Numbered from the stretch's first letter, positions 24,099 through 33,105 are shown. The stretch is 38,081 nt of DNA from Desulfobacterales bacterium HSG2 (GCA_030378035.1 JAUCGI010000037.1:1-38081), one strand, 5' to 3'. The notes: generated by a model from the sequence alone, not told the origin. Numbers and translations are program-made.

Positions 24099-26405
24099 CT
24101 AATCCCAATTCCCGATCAGCAAAAACGGCCCCCAGTAAATCGGATGCCAGAACCTGCGTTGGGCGATCAGTTTCTTCTGGGCATTCTGCAATGCCCTGGC
24201 CTTTGACAGATCCGGATTTCTGAGTTGTTTGTAAAACTCCCGTATGGTCAGAGAGGTGGCCTCGTCATCCACAAACCACAGGGTGGCTATCGCAGTCCTC
24301 ACGCCGGCTTTGACCGCGACACCTGCAAGGCCCAGTGCTGCCCGCTCATTCCCCATCGCGGTCTGACATGCGCTCAGGGTGAGCAGTTCCACTTTCTGCT
24401 CCCGGAACCGGCTGAGTCCGATCAGCTCTTCAAGACGGTCCATGTCGAGTCTGCTGTTGTATGTCAGCAGAAAGGAATCCTTCGCGCTGCCGCCGAATAC
24501 GCCGTGGGTGGCCAGATGCAGAATGCCGAAGGGATTCGTTTTGAATTCGCCGGTAAGGTTGGGCACGGTAAAGTCGGCATTGAAGAGCATATCCCGGGCG
24601 TTCATAATCTGCTTCACCTCTGCCAGTTCAGCCTTGACTCCGGGCAGGGGCGTGAATTCCTGCACAGCGTCCGAAAGACCGCCCAGAAGAATATCGGCCT
24701 TTTCCGCCTGAAATTCCTCGGAAGTGGTCAGTTGGATTGCGGGCACTGTGCCGACCGCGTATTTCTCAACGAGGAACTGTTTGCCGTCATTCAGAGTGGA
24801 GAAGGGGATCAGGCGCAGCGCGCCGTCGGGAGCGATAATCAGGGTGTCAATCTTATTGGCCGCGAGTTCGGTTTCCGCGGGACGGATCAGCCAGTCATAG
24901 AACTTCCGGGCATCTTTGAGGAAACGATAGCTGGACCGGGTCTGCAACCGTTTTCGGAACCGTCTGGCCGTCTTTTTCAATTCCCGGGAACCCACCGGGG
25001 TGTTGAAGTGGGTCATGCTTCCCTGCATGTTCAGCAATACAACCAGGCGATCTTCGAGGGAGATGGGATAAACCACCGCGGTGCCCCGAGGTGTGCTGTC
25101 CAAAGACCTTTTTTTCTCCTCCATATAGGTCACACATTCATCTTTGAAGAAGTTCTGCAATTCGAGGGTCTTCAGAATCTCCATGGTATCCCTGGCTTTT
25201 TTCAGTTTGCCTTCCCGGGATTTCGGATCCTGTAATGCATCGGCCTGAATCAGATAAAGATCGGCAAGCCCGATATATACCGGCTTGACATTCTTGTCAA
25301 AGGTATCCTTCTGAGCGCGATGCCCTTTGAAGAGTTGGAGACGGATGGGGTTCAGGGTCTCAATGGCTGTCTTGTAGGCACTCAGGGACCGGTCAATATG
25401 GCCCTGGGCTTTGAGGAGTCTCCCGACCTGCCACTGCCAGAGATACAGAAATTCCGGGCAGTCGGTCTGCTGGGCAGAGAAGACCGCTCTTCGGGTGAGT
25501 CTGAGCGCTTCATCATACCGCGCCTCATTTTCATACAACTGCCCCAAATACCCGCAGGCCTGGGAAATCATCCGGGGATGTTTCAGTTCCTTGCCGATCC
25601 GCCTTGCTTCTGAGAGGCAGTGCCAGACGTTTTTAATCCTTTTTGTCATGGGGCTTCCGGACTCGCCCTCTTTTTCCAGAACTTCTCTCATCAGGAGGCT
25701 GAGAGAAATATAATTCTCCGCCTTGGCATGGGAATCCGGCAGGGTTCGGACATGCTCCAGCGTCTCCGCCAATACCGCGGGCTGAAGGCTGCCGATGAGA
25801 GATTCCATGTAGGCCATGTTAATCAGGACTTTTGCTTTCAGTTCCGCCTCTCCTGTATTGTCGAGAAGCGCGAGGGATTCGCTGTACGTCTCCGCGGCCT
25901 CCTCATAATTCCTGTCCGTGACAAGCATGTTTCCGGCGTTGTTCAGAATATCGGCCAGAAGGACCGGGTCTTTGGCCAGACGCGCTTGGTCAATCGCCTG
26001 CTTCATAGATTCCACAGCGTTTAACAGATCACCGAGTGTCAGGTGAATATCTGAGAAATTACTGAAGAACAGGGCCTTCCGATAGGGGTCATTGCTCTTC
26101 TCCGCCACGGGCAGCGCGGCGGTAAAAGCGGCCAGGGCATTTTGGTGAAGTCCGAGGGCTTTGTAGCCATAAGCCAGACGGATCAGCGTGTCCATGTAAA
26201 TTCCGGGGGATTGCTCCTTGTCCAGACTGCTGAGAACCTTTTCATAAGATGCGGCAGCATGTCCGAAGTCGCCTTTTTGCAGAAAGGCTTCCCCTGCGGA
26301 AATCTGCTCCCGGATATCCTGGCTGACAGGCAGCGCCGCATAAGAGATGCATGCACCGGCAATGCAGATGATGATTGTGAAAATTGAAATCTGTTTTTTG
26401 TTCAT
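24099..26405 (-). CDS. exported TPR-CHAT protease
   Basis: A 768-residue protein with a signal peptide (MNKKQISIFTIIICIAGACISYA). Residues about 30-420 are tetratricopeptide repeats (AGEAFLQKGDFGHAAASYEK, YKALGLHQNALAAFTAALPV, SACGYLGQLYENEARYDEAL-like units). The C-terminal third is a CHAT domain, a caspase-fold protease found with TPRs and separase-like systems: LPGVKAELAEV, LHLATHG with His634, LSACQTAMG with Cys680, GLAGVAVKAGVRTAIATLW and YWGPFLLIGNWD. Both catalytic residues are present. It is the last gene of a minus-strand group with two DUF928 proteins. Its leader carries a CTTTCT microsatellite. A second protease of caspase fold in the same window is notable. Confidence 0.92.
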   Translation of the reverse strand: MNKKQISIFTIIICIAGACISYAALPVSQDIREQISAGEAFLQKGDFGHAAASYEKVLSSLDKEQSPGIYMDTLIRLAYGYKALGLHQNALAAFTAALPVAEKSNDPYRKALFFSNFSDIHLTLGDLLNAVESMKQAIDQARLAKDPVLLADILNNAGNMLVTDRNYEEAAETYSESLALLDNTGEAELKAKVLINMAYMESLIGSLQPAVLAETLEHVRTLPDSHAKAENYISLSLLMREVLEKEGESGSPMTKRIKNVWHCLSEARRIGKELKHPRMISQACGYLGQLYENEARYDEALRLTRRAVFSAQQTDCPEFLYLWQWQVGRLLKAQGHIDRSLSAYKTAIETLNPIRLQLFKGHRAQKDTFDKNVKPVYIGLADLYLIQADALQDPKSREGKLKKARDTMEILKTLELQNFFKDECVTYMEEKKRSLDSTPRGTAVVYPISLEDRLVVLLNMQGSMTHFNTPVGSRELKKTARRFRKRLQTRSSYRFLKDARKFYDWLIRPAETELAANKIDTLIIAPDGALRLIPFSTLNDGKQFLVEKYAVGTVPAIQLTTSEEFQAEKADILLGGLSDAVQEFTPLPGVKAELAEVKQIMNARDMLFNADFTVPNLTGEFKTNPFGILHLATHGVFGGSAKDSFLLTYNSRLDMDRLEELIGLSRFREQKVELLTLSACQTAMGNERAALGLAGVAVKAGVRTAIATLWFVDDEATSLTIREFYKQLRNPDLSKARALQNAQKKLIAQRRFWHPIYWGPFLLIGNWD

Positions 26406-26480
26406 AAAATAACCTCTTCTTTCTCTTTCTCTTTCTCTTTATCTTAATCTCAAAAAAAGTTGCACATCACGTCCGCAAAT

Positions 26481-26511
26481 GACTTCCGAAGTTTTGAAAA
26501 CTTCGGAAGTC
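26481..26511. repeat. perfect 15-bp hairpin between DUF928 and CHAT genes
   Basis: GACTTCCGAAGTTTT, a G, then the exact complement. It lies 20 bp beyond the stop of the DUF928 gene and upstream of the CHAT gene. Related arms occur near 2985 and 19331. It could attenuate read-through from the DUF928 genes into CHAT. Confidence 0.55.
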
Positions 26512-26531
26512 TGATTTATGCAGAACCCGCA

Positions 26532-27449
26532 TCATCCTCCGGCATCATACGCGGCTGCCAGCGGCAAATTCACCTGCCTGAGCAACTCGGCCCGGTTCAG
26601 TTTCAAATTCCTGTCACCCGGCCTGGCCTCAATCAGTTGCGAAAGGCTTCCAATCGCGTCATACCAGTATCCTTGGCTGGCATAGACATAATACTGTTTC
26701 TCTTTCGGCGTATTTGTCAGGCGATTTGACAAGTTACCGGCCGGTTCGATATATATGATTGTGGCGCTTGTCGTAAAGTCGGCAGACCGTTCCTCATCAT
26801 CGGATACAATGGTCAGGAACCACTCATACTCCGTATCCGGTTTGAGGCTGACATTATGATCGGCAAGCCTGACGCTGAAGATTCCCTCCTTGTCGGGCCC
26901 GCTGATATCCGTATCCACCAGAGGCTCCGGGACCCCTATCTCACTGAGCCTGAACTCTATCTTATCCGGCCACGGACCGGAGATGTACCACTGCAAAACC
27001 GGCTGCCGCATTGACGTCAGGCCGATATGTTCAGGAGCAAGCGGAGACATTCGTGAGGGAAGCGAGACTGCCCCGCCTTCCCCTCGGGTGATACTGCGAG
27101 TCACACCTCGGGTCACTCCCCGAGTTACACCTCGGGTCACTCCCCGTGTGACGCTTCGGGTCACTCCCCGTGTGACGCCTCGGGTCACTCCCCGTGTGAC
27201 GCCTCGGGTCACTCCCCGTGTGACGCCTCGCGTGATTCCTGTCTTATCAACTTCACCGGCTTCTCTTCTGGTCTTTCCTTCCGCATATTTTACCATCGGA
27301 TTGTAAACCGGCGTCCCTGTGCATCCAGAAAAGCTTTCCGCTGCCGCCTGATCCGGGGCATACACCGGCGAAAACAGACAAACAGCCAGAAACAGCCAGA
27401 ACGCCGCCCCCAACGAAACATACATTTTTGAAAAATGAACAAATTTCAT
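26532..27449 (-). CDS. DUF928 protein with TRGV tetrapeptide repeat
   Basis: A 305-residue exported protein. The start at 27449 is chosen for TAAAGGAGGGATT upstream and the following signal peptide (KMYVSLGAAFWLFLAVCLF). Residues about 70-125 are a TRGV repeat of about 13 units with occasional TRSV or TRSI, encoded by a 12-bp tandem. The DUF928 domain follows: PSRMSPLAPEHIGLTSMRQP, WYISGPWPDKIEFRLSE, VSLKPDTEYEWFLTIV, GYWYDAIGSLSQLIEARPGD. DUF928 proteins are commonly found beside CHAT proteins, as here. The paralogue at 27556 has a short degenerate form of the same repeat. Confidence 0.82.
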   Translation of the reverse strand: MKFVHFSKMYVSLGAAFWLFLAVCLFSPVYAPDQAAAESFSGCTGTPVYNPMVKYAEGKTRREAGEVDKTGITRGVTRGVTRGVTRGVTRGVTRGVTRSVTRGVTRGVTRGVTRGVTRSITRGEGGAVSLPSRMSPLAPEHIGLTSMRQPVLQWYISGPWPDKIEFRLSEIGVPEPLVDTDISGPDKEGIFSVRLADHNVSLKPDTEYEWFLTIVSDDEERSADFTTSATIIYIEPAGNLSNRLTNTPKEKQYYVYASQGYWYDAIGSLSQLIEARPGDRNLKLNRAELLRQVNLPLAAAYDAGG

Positions 27450-27555
27450 AATCCCTCCTTTATTTTTTAACCAAAACACCAGATATCCAGCATCCAGCAT
27501 CAAATATCCAGCATCAAATATCCAGCATCCAGCATCCAGCATCCAGCATCAAACA

Positions 27556-28350
27556 TCACTTCCCAACATCATACACTGCAATTTTCGGCAAATTCACCTG
27601 CTCAAGCAGCTTTGCCCGGTGTCTTCGCAACACAGACTTACCCGGATCCGCTTCAATCTGCCGGGAGAGATGGTCCATGGCATCATACCAGTAGCCGGCC
27701 CCGGCATACACGGCATACCGCTGATCTTCAGGGGTATCTGCCAGACGCCGGGATACGTCATCCGGGAGTTCCTTATGCCTCACAGTTCCGCTGATGAAAT
27801 AGTCCGCGGACCGGTCATCCTCATGGAGCACAATGGTCAGAAACCATTCATACTCCACATCCGGTTTCAGCGTGACGTCATACTCGGCAAGATCGAGCCG
27901 GAAGATTCCTTCCGAAGACGGCCCCTCAATATGGGTGTCCAGGAGAGGCTCTTCAACCTTGAAAGCGTTCACCCTGAACTCCATCTTATCCGGGCAGGGA
28001 CCGGAGACATACCACAACAGCGCAGGCTGAGACTTTGACGTCAGGCCCGTTGTCTCAGGCACCAGCGGAACCATGCGGGACGGTATTGTCGGGGTTTCCC
28101 TTTTCCCGGATGTGCCCCGGACCAGTCCCCGGGTCAGTTCCCCGCTGCGCCGGGTCATCATACTTCGGCTGAACCCCCGGCTGGACCCCTCGCTGTCTCT
28201 TCTGAGTATCTCCGCATCCTTTACCACCGATTTAAAAACGGGAAACCGGATGTCGGAAATACCCTGCAAATCACTCTGATCCGCTGCAAACCCCTGGAAA
28301 GCGGTCAGCAGCAGAATCAGGCCCGTAACAATGAAAATACGTTTCATCAT
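27556..28350 (-). CDS. DUF928 protein
   Basis: A 264-residue exported protein. The start at 28350 follows GAAAGGAGGTTGTT. It has a signal peptide (MMKRIFIVTGLILLLTAFQGFA), a short SRGFSRSM...LTRGLVRG stretch in place of the TRGV array, then the DUF928 domain (PSRMVPLVPETTGLTSKSQP, WYVSGPCPDKMEFRVN, VTLKPDVEYEWFLTIVLHED, GYWYDAMDHLSRQIEADPGK). It is clearly a duplicate of the next gene downstream. A 7-bp ATCCAGC-type repeat (27481-27550) separates the two. Role unknown; probably periplasmic and linked to the CHAT protein. Confidence 0.82.
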   Translation of the reverse strand: MMKRIFIVTGLILLLTAFQGFAADQSDLQGISDIRFPVFKSVVKDAEILRRDSEGSSRGFSRSMMTRRSGELTRGLVRGTSGKRETPTIPSRMVPLVPETTGLTSKSQPALLWYVSGPCPDKMEFRVNAFKVEEPLLDTHIEGPSSEGIFRLDLAEYDVTLKPDVEYEWFLTIVLHEDDRSADYFISGTVRHKELPDDVSRRLADTPEDQRYAVYAGAGYWYDAMDHLSRQIEADPGKSVLRRHRAKLLEQVNLPKIAVYDVGK

Positions 28351-28387
28351 AACAACCTCCTTTCTTTTCTTTCCGGATTCATCCACT

Positions 28388-28499
28388 CCGGAGTGCAAAG
28401 TTTACTTTGCCCGTGGCTCATTTACGACTGACTCGCAAGGCAAGCCTTGCACTCCGGATTTACGCAGCATCTCTGATCTCCGTGATCACCTCCTTTCCA
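28388..28499. repeat. palindromic repeat plus hicB-end fragment
   Basis: CGGAGTGCAAAGTTTACTTT at the left and AAGCCTTGCACTCCGG at the right form an imperfect palindrome. The following 28456-28499 is nearly identical to 32658-32701, which encodes the end of HicB (VTDIRDAA). Related palindromes occur at 29843-29914, 31618-31693 and, as a half copy, 32633-32660. Confidence 0.65.
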
Positions 28500-28517
28500 A
28501 AATTCAAGTTTCAAAGA

Positions 28518-29660
28518 CTACAAATCGGATAACAGTTTCCGAATCTTCGCCAGTTGGCTTTGGGCAAGCTTATGATCCGATTCCAGTTCAATCGCTTTCT
28601 CTAACGCACTTGCCGCCTTTTCCATCAGGGACACATTCTGGGCATCCTTTCCGATCCGGGCGTAAGATGTTCCAAGACCGTAGAAGGCATTTGCCGTTGG
28701 GTGATATTTAATGGAAGATAAAAAGAATCGGATGGATTCGGCGGGCTGGCCCTTTGTCCAGAGGATATCCGATGCTTTTTTGTAATAGGATTTTCCCAGA
28801 CGCTTGCGTGCAACATAAAAATCCATTATCGAAAGAGCTTTTTCTCCGTATGTTATTGCTTCATCATATCTTCCTCTGCGGTAGAGAAAGCCGGCGTAAC
28901 TGTCCAAATTCCAGGCGTCATCAGGCCATATTTTCATGGTTTTCAAATACATATCCTCAACAAGGTCATATTTCTTCTGCTTCTTATATACCTTGGTCAG
29001 AAAGAAATACGCATCATGGAGCATGTATTTGTCTGCCGTTTTTGAGATGACTGAATTTGATCTGCGAATAACCTCTTCATCATCACCTTCTTCCAACGCA
29101 ATGACTGCAAAAAGGATATCGGTCTCAGGGGCGTCAGGGGAAAGCTCACGCGCCTTTTTTGCCGCCTTTCTGGCTTCCGGCAGATTGTTGCTTGCAACAT
29201 GCAAATATACCCCCTGACGATAGGCGTCATACAATGCGGGATCAATGCGGATCGCTTTCAGCAGGAATTCCCGACTTTCCTCCAGGGAACCCGGCTTGTA
29301 CTTCTTTCCGATGATGCGTCCCTCTTTGCGTGCAAGTCGGCTCAGTCCCACATACGCAAGCGCGCTGTTCGGATTCGATTCCAGTATTCGTTCCAAAAAC
29401 AGACCTGCTTTCGTCAGCAAAGAGAAGTCTCCTCTGTAACTGCTCATCAGTTGGTTTGCTTTTTCATAAAGCTTTTTCTCGCCTGCGACAGCATCATAAT
29501 CCGCCTGATGCTTCACCTCTTCCGAAGCCTCCTCAGAAGGCGGAGCATCGCTGAAATGTTTGACTCCGTTTTCGTCGGTCCAGATGTACATGCCTGCGGC
29601 CGGACCTGAGATAATAAGGCAGAAAAGCAGTGTTGAGAAAAATGCTCTGACAAGTCTCAT
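28518..29660 (-). CDS. exported DUF4124/TPR protein
   Basis: A 380-residue protein starting after CGGAGGGTTAAT. It has a signal peptide (MRLVRAFFSTLLFCLIISGPAAG), then a DUF4124 segment (MYIWTDENGVKHFSDAPP), then TPR-like helical repeats from about residue 65 to the end (ERILESNPNSALAYVGLSRL, LLKAIRIDPALYDAYRQGVY, LDSYAGFLYRRGRYDEAITY, LEKAIELESDHKLAQSQLAK). DUF4124 is a small envelope-associated domain. The gene is first in the minus-strand group leading to the DUF928 and CHAT genes and may scaffold them in the periplasm. Confidence 0.85.
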   Translation of the reverse strand: MRLVRAFFSTLLFCLIISGPAAGMYIWTDENGVKHFSDAPPSEEASEEVKHQADYDAVAGEKKLYEKANQLMSSYRGDFSLLTKAGLFLERILESNPNSALAYVGLSRLARKEGRIIGKKYKPGSLEESREFLLKAIRIDPALYDAYRQGVYLHVASNNLPEARKAAKKARELSPDAPETDILFAVIALEEGDDEEVIRRSNSVISKTADKYMLHDAYFFLTKVYKKQKKYDLVEDMYLKTMKIWPDDAWNLDSYAGFLYRRGRYDEAITYGEKALSIMDFYVARKRLGKSYYKKASDILWTKGQPAESIRFFLSSIKYHPTANAFYGLGTSYARIGKDAQNVSLMEKAASALEKAIELESDHKLAQSQLAKIRKLLSDL

Positions 29661-29842
29661 ATTAACCCTCCGTAGGGCGCATTCACGAACTGGGGATCCC
29701 CTCCGTTAATCTTCAGGGCGGATTTTCAAATGCTTCCCCCAAGTTGCGGATACGCTCCTCTCTGTGAAATTAAAAATTAATAAAATTGTTCCGGAACTTC
29801 CTTCTCACTTCTCAATCAGCCCTCTCCTGGAATGGCTCGGAT

Positions 29843-29914
29843 TCCGGAGTGCAAAGCTTGCTTTGCCCGTGGCTGGCTCAGGAGTCACTTGCAAGGCAAG
29901 CCTTGCACTCCGGA
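29843..29914. repeat. palindromic intergenic repeat
   Basis: CCGGAGTGCAAAGCTTGC ... GCAAGCCTTGCACTCCGG, an imperfect inverted repeat of about 70 bp, in the spacer between the DUF4124 gene and the ATPase gene (29661-29921). The rest of that spacer shows nothing else recognisable. Confidence 0.7.
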
Positions 29915-29921
29915 TTTGCAC

Positions 29922-31514
29922 TCATTCCCCCACATCAACAAAGACTGGCATCACCCGGACACCGGTCTCCTCATCCGTGTAAGTTTTCTCATACTTCTCC
30001 CGGCTGGCGTCATCAACATATTCCACGAAAAAAACCAGTGAGACCTCCGAAAGCCCGAGCTGTTTCCCGTATTCGGCCGCCTGCCCCAGGGCCTTTTTAT
30101 ATCCCCTCTCATGGGCGTATGATTTGAGTTCGAGTGCGTATCTCCGGCCCGCATACTCGATGACAATGTCAACCTCCCCGTTGCCTGTGGGAAATTCGGG
30201 CCACACACGGGCATATTCCGTTCCCAGGAAGTCACACAGAAACCGGTACAGGCCGAAGTGATACACCGCCTCGAAGATTCTCAGGTCCTTCCGCCTCGGC
30301 GCGTCCGCCAGCAGCCATTTCCGGTTCTTTCTCAGATGGCTCTGAAAACGTCGCATCAGGTTTCCGATGTTCAGTTCCTCTTGGGTGAGCGTGTCACTCA
30401 TATCCTCGAACGGCTCACGGACTTCTCCCACATATCCGAACAGCTCACGAGCAAAATAGCTGAACAGCCGCTTCTGGACAAAGGGGCATGCGAATCTGAC
30501 AAAATAGTCGGCCTCGTTCTCCGTTTCGCAGGAGATGACCCCGTTCATATAAAGATAGTTCAGCAGACTGTCATCATAAAAGAATTCTCTGTTTCCCCCT
30601 GTTCTGAACAGATCGAGAACCACCGACCGGTAAGGTTCCGTGTTCGCCTTGCTGATGATGTTCAGAATGTTGTCGTCGGGAAGCGCATTGACCGCGGCCG
30701 CGCTGACAATTTCAAAATTCCTCATTGAGATTGGCTCCGGGAATTTCTTATTGTATTTTTCCGTGAGCAGTTCCCCGAACCAGCAGACCAGGCCCGGATG
30801 TCCGCGGGTCTCACGGAATATCCGTTCAGTCACGTCACGGTCAGTCCTCTGACCGCTTTCCTTTTCATACCATTCAAACATCCCCTCCGTCTCCTCACGG
30901 GTCAGGTTGGGAATGTGCAGCCCGCGCTGGATGTTGGAAGGTGGTCCCGTGACATTCCTGATGCCGAGCATGCTTCTGACATCGATCAGGGCGAGTCCGT
31001 GGAGCAGGCAGCTTTTCTGATCCGTAGGTCTGTCGGACTGGTTCCGTCTTCCGATATATATGTCTCTGAACACGTTTGCGAATTTGTTGATGAATTCCTC
31101 TCCGAGAGCATCAAACTCATCCACGATCAGAATGAGCGGCTTTGCAAAATATTCCTTTTTAAACAGACGGGACAGTTTTTCCCACGACCGGATGTCCGGC
31201 AGATCCCTTTCAAACCACTCTTCCAACTTTGAGACAAAGACTTCCAGAACACCTTCTCCCGTATCCTCCTCCTTTGCGGACTGCATGCTGATGATGCCCG
31301 TCTCGAAATCCCCCTGTTCCCTGATTCTTTTCATAACCTGCTGCATGATCCAGGTTTTGCCGGTCTGGCGGGGTGCCCAGACTGTGATGTAATGACCGCC
31401 CTCCTGGGGATCATCCCCTGTCAGTTCGGCATACGCACTATCAATCAGTTCCTCCCGGGGAGCGTAATAATGAACTTTTGTGCTGACAGGGCCGTAAGAT
31501 GAAAATCTGCGCAT
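29922..31514 (-). CDS. AAA ATPase with C-terminal PD-(D/E)XK-like domain
   Basis: A 530-residue cytoplasmic protein starting after GAAAGGAGTGCGAAA. Residues 1-300 are an AAA-like P-loop ATPase: FSSYGPVSTKVHYYAPREEL, Walker A APRQTGKT (47-54), Walker B LILIVDEFD (127-135). The C-terminus (about 445-510) has a nuclease-like core (GNGEVDIVIEYAGRRYALEL, then KSYAHERGYKKALGQAAEYG) with the D...ExK pattern. Such AAA plus PD-(D/E)XK proteins are common in bacteria rich in toxin and defence genes; no specific activity is established. A broken second ATPase of related layout lies at 33312-35047. Confidence 0.82.
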   Translation of the reverse strand: MRRFSSYGPVSTKVHYYAPREELIDSAYAELTGDDPQEGGHYITVWAPRQTGKTWIMQQVMKRIREQGDFETGIISMQSAKEEDTGEGVLEVFVSKLEEWFERDLPDIRSWEKLSRLFKKEYFAKPLILIVDEFDALGEEFINKFANVFRDIYIGRRNQSDRPTDQKSCLLHGLALIDVRSMLGIRNVTGPPSNIQRGLHIPNLTREETEGMFEWYEKESGQRTDRDVTERIFRETRGHPGLVCWFGELLTEKYNKKFPEPISMRNFEIVSAAAVNALPDDNILNIISKANTEPYRSVVLDLFRTGGNREFFYDDSLLNYLYMNGVISCETENEADYFVRFACPFVQKRLFSYFARELFGYVGEVREPFEDMSDTLTQEELNIGNLMRRFQSHLRKNRKWLLADAPRRKDLRIFEAVYHFGLYRFLCDFLGTEYARVWPEFPTGNGEVDIVIEYAGRRYALELKSYAHERGYKKALGQAAEYGKQLGLSEVSLVFFVEYVDDASREKYEKTYTDEETGVRVMPVFVDVGE

Positions 31515-31529
31515 TTTCGCACTCCTTTC

Positions 31530-31693
31530 CGTCGGTTGTCGGTTGTCGGTTGTCAGTTGTCAGTTAGCCAGTTCTACAAACATGTCGGTCCCACGGGCCT
31601 CTGACTGCCAGACCTTTCCAGAGTACAAAGCCTGCTTTGTCTGTGGCTGACTCAGGACAGGACTCACTTGCAAGGCAAGCCTTGCACTCCGGA
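31530..31693. repeat. GTCGGTT tandem and palindromic repeat
   Basis: A short tandem of CGGTTGT (31533-31565) is followed by another copy of the GGAGTGCAAGGCTTGCCTTG palindrome (31618-31693). The palindrome's right arm overlaps the last codons of the nucleotidyltransferase-like gene (VQGLPCK), so the repeat has supplied its C-terminus. Confidence 0.65.
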
Positions 31694-32266
31694 TTCGCAA
31701 TTATGCAGCTTGTGCTTCAGAATATCCAGATTCACTGACGCCCTTTCTTGTTCTTCAGGGTGTTCCCCGACATATTCTTCAAGCAGTGCATCAATCTGTT
31801 CTGTCCTGACGCTGAAAACATGAACCGCACTCAGGGCAAACGCCATGTCTTTCGGTCTTCCGGCAATGATCTTGGACAATGCCAGATCCAGATAGTGCGG
31901 CACGATGATCTTAATTCCGCTCACAGGCTCTCTTTCGATTCTTATCCGTTTCTGCCATGAGGAAGGTGCCCGGAAGAGTCCCTCAATCGGATTCGGATGG
32001 GCATAAATCCCGAACGTCTCATCAAACTGGCTCAGTTCGCCGATGGTGCCGTCAATGAGTGTGTTGAGGCGGTCATCACTGCCGTCCCCGACACAGAGGT
32101 CAAGCTCTCTGGAGACATTCGCCGGATCAATGAATTCTCTCATATCCCGGATGCCCAGATCGTCAAGCCACGGGAGTATCGCATTGGATCCGAAAACAGC
32201 GACGTACTCGACATTCGCCACGGCGCATGAGGCTCTCGCGATGTGAAAGAACTGGCTCAGAAGCAC
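31664..32266 (-). CDS. nucleotidyltransferase-like protein (DUF6036 type)
   Basis: About 200 residues from a GTG start at 32266 that overlaps the end of the upstream gene. The sequence reads as a nucleotidyltransferase-fold protein: VEYVAVFGSNAILPWL, a SRELDLCVGD acidic pair in the position of the metal ligands, and VPHYLDLALSKIIAGRPKD, which is typical of DUF6036 and AbiEii-like proteins. A longer frame upstream (to 32365) would overlap the neighbour more and is less likely. With the gene before it, it forms a toxin-antitoxin-like pair. The last residues come from a palindromic repeat. Confidence 0.7.
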   Translation of the reverse strand: MLLSQFFHIARASCAVANVEYVAVFGSNAILPWLDDLGIRDMREFIDPANVSRELDLCVGDGSDDRLNTLIDGTIGELSQFDETFGIYAHPNPIEGLFRAPSSWQKRIRIEREPVSGIKIIVPHYLDLALSKIIAGRPKDMAFALSAVHVFSVRTEQIDALLEEYVGEHPEEQERASVNLDILKHKLHNCESGVQGLPCK

Positions 32267-32607
32267 CTCTGTTCCCCTTTCTCCCTTCTTTTTCTCAGCA
32301 ATGCCGCATATCTTTCCCCCGCGAAAATGGCGGCAAAGGGATGGTTCTGGATGATCCGCTCCCACCAGGCCATTATGTCAGGCCGAAGGTCGAAGAAGTC
32401 TTCCGTTCTGATGGCGGCCGCTGTCATCTCCCTGTGTCCGCCCCTCAGAATTTCGGTCCATATCTGCGTGTGATCCGGAAACCTGAGACACCATTCAAGG
32501 CATCTCTCACGATCTTCGCTGCTTTTTGAAATTCTTGACAGGCCCTCACGCACCCGCCGCCAAGTTCTGCGGGTCAAACCGATGTGTGTTCGGGGGAGTT
32601 TTTCCAT
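32257..32607 (-). CDS. small helical protein paired with the nucleotidyltransferase
   Basis: A 116-residue, arginine-rich, mostly helical protein (LTRRTWRRVREGLSRISKSS, ERCLEWCLRFPDHTQIWTEI, RTEDFFDLRPDIMAWWERII). No family is recognised with certainty. Its 3' end overlaps the start of the nucleotidyltransferase-like gene by about 10 bp, indicating translational coupling. It could be the antitoxin-like partner; this is inferred from arrangement only. Confidence 0.65.
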   Translation of the reverse strand: MEKLPRTHIGLTRRTWRRVREGLSRISKSSEDRERCLEWCLRFPDHTQIWTEILRGGHREMTAAAIRTEDFFDLRPDIMAWWERIIQNHPFAAIFAGERYAALLRKRREKGEQRCF

Positions 32608-32662
32608 TTGTTATTTGTCATTTGTCAGGATTCACTCGCAAGGCAAGCCTTGCACTCCGGAT

Positions 32663-33094
32663 TCACGCAGCATCTCTGATGTCCGTGACCACCTCCTTTC
32701 CGAGACACTTCAACGCACGGAGCAGATGGAAAATGTCCGTGTTATGATTCATGTCCAAAATCAGACGGATTTGTCTGTCATCGGCTCCGGTTTGTCGGGC
32801 GAGAATATCCCGGGTGATCTTCTGATCCCGCATGGTTTGGTAAATGCCGATCTTCATGGCTGTGGGAGGGGGGAGAGAGACCGTCTTCTGTCCCGGTTCG
32901 GGAACCGAGGCCCCGGGAATATCCCGCTGCTCATCAACATATCCGGATAGCGCGACGACAAGCGCATCCTGCGCCCGCTCAAGCACACTCTCCGTGTCAT
33001 TCCCGACGGTCAATGCCTCGGGAACATCGGGAAACTGTGCGATGATTGTGTTGTTCTGGTCATACGTCAGTATGACCGGGTAATCTGATACCAT
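32663..33094 (-). CDS. hicB: HicB family antitoxin
   Basis: A 143-residue protein from the ATG at 33094 (preceded by AAAGGAGGTTGTG; a GTG three bases earlier is possible). The N-terminal half is a HicB partial RNase-H-like fold (YPVILTYDQNNTIIAQFPDV, ALTVGNDTESVLERAQDALV) and the C-terminal half a DNA-binding helix-turn-helix (MRDQKITRDILARQTGADDR, QIRLILDM). It neutralises HicA and is expected to repress the operon. It lies downstream of hicA by about 11 bp, a common order. Confidence 0.92.
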   Translation of the reverse strand: MVSDYPVILTYDQNNTIIAQFPDVPEALTVGNDTESVLERAQDALVVALSGYVDEQRDIPGASVPEPGQKTVSLPPPTAMKIGIYQTMRDQKITRDILARQTGADDRQIRLILDMNHNTDIFHLLRALKCLGKEVVTDIRDAA

Positions 33095-33105
33095 CACAAC
33101 CTCCT

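Noticed and set aside
24225-25235. 336-residue plus-strand frame
   Set aside because: Antisense shadow of the CHAT gene, which has clear catalytic motifs.
26890-27306. Plus-strand frame with TPRVTPRV repeats
   Set aside because: Complement of the TRGV repeat in the DUF928 gene.
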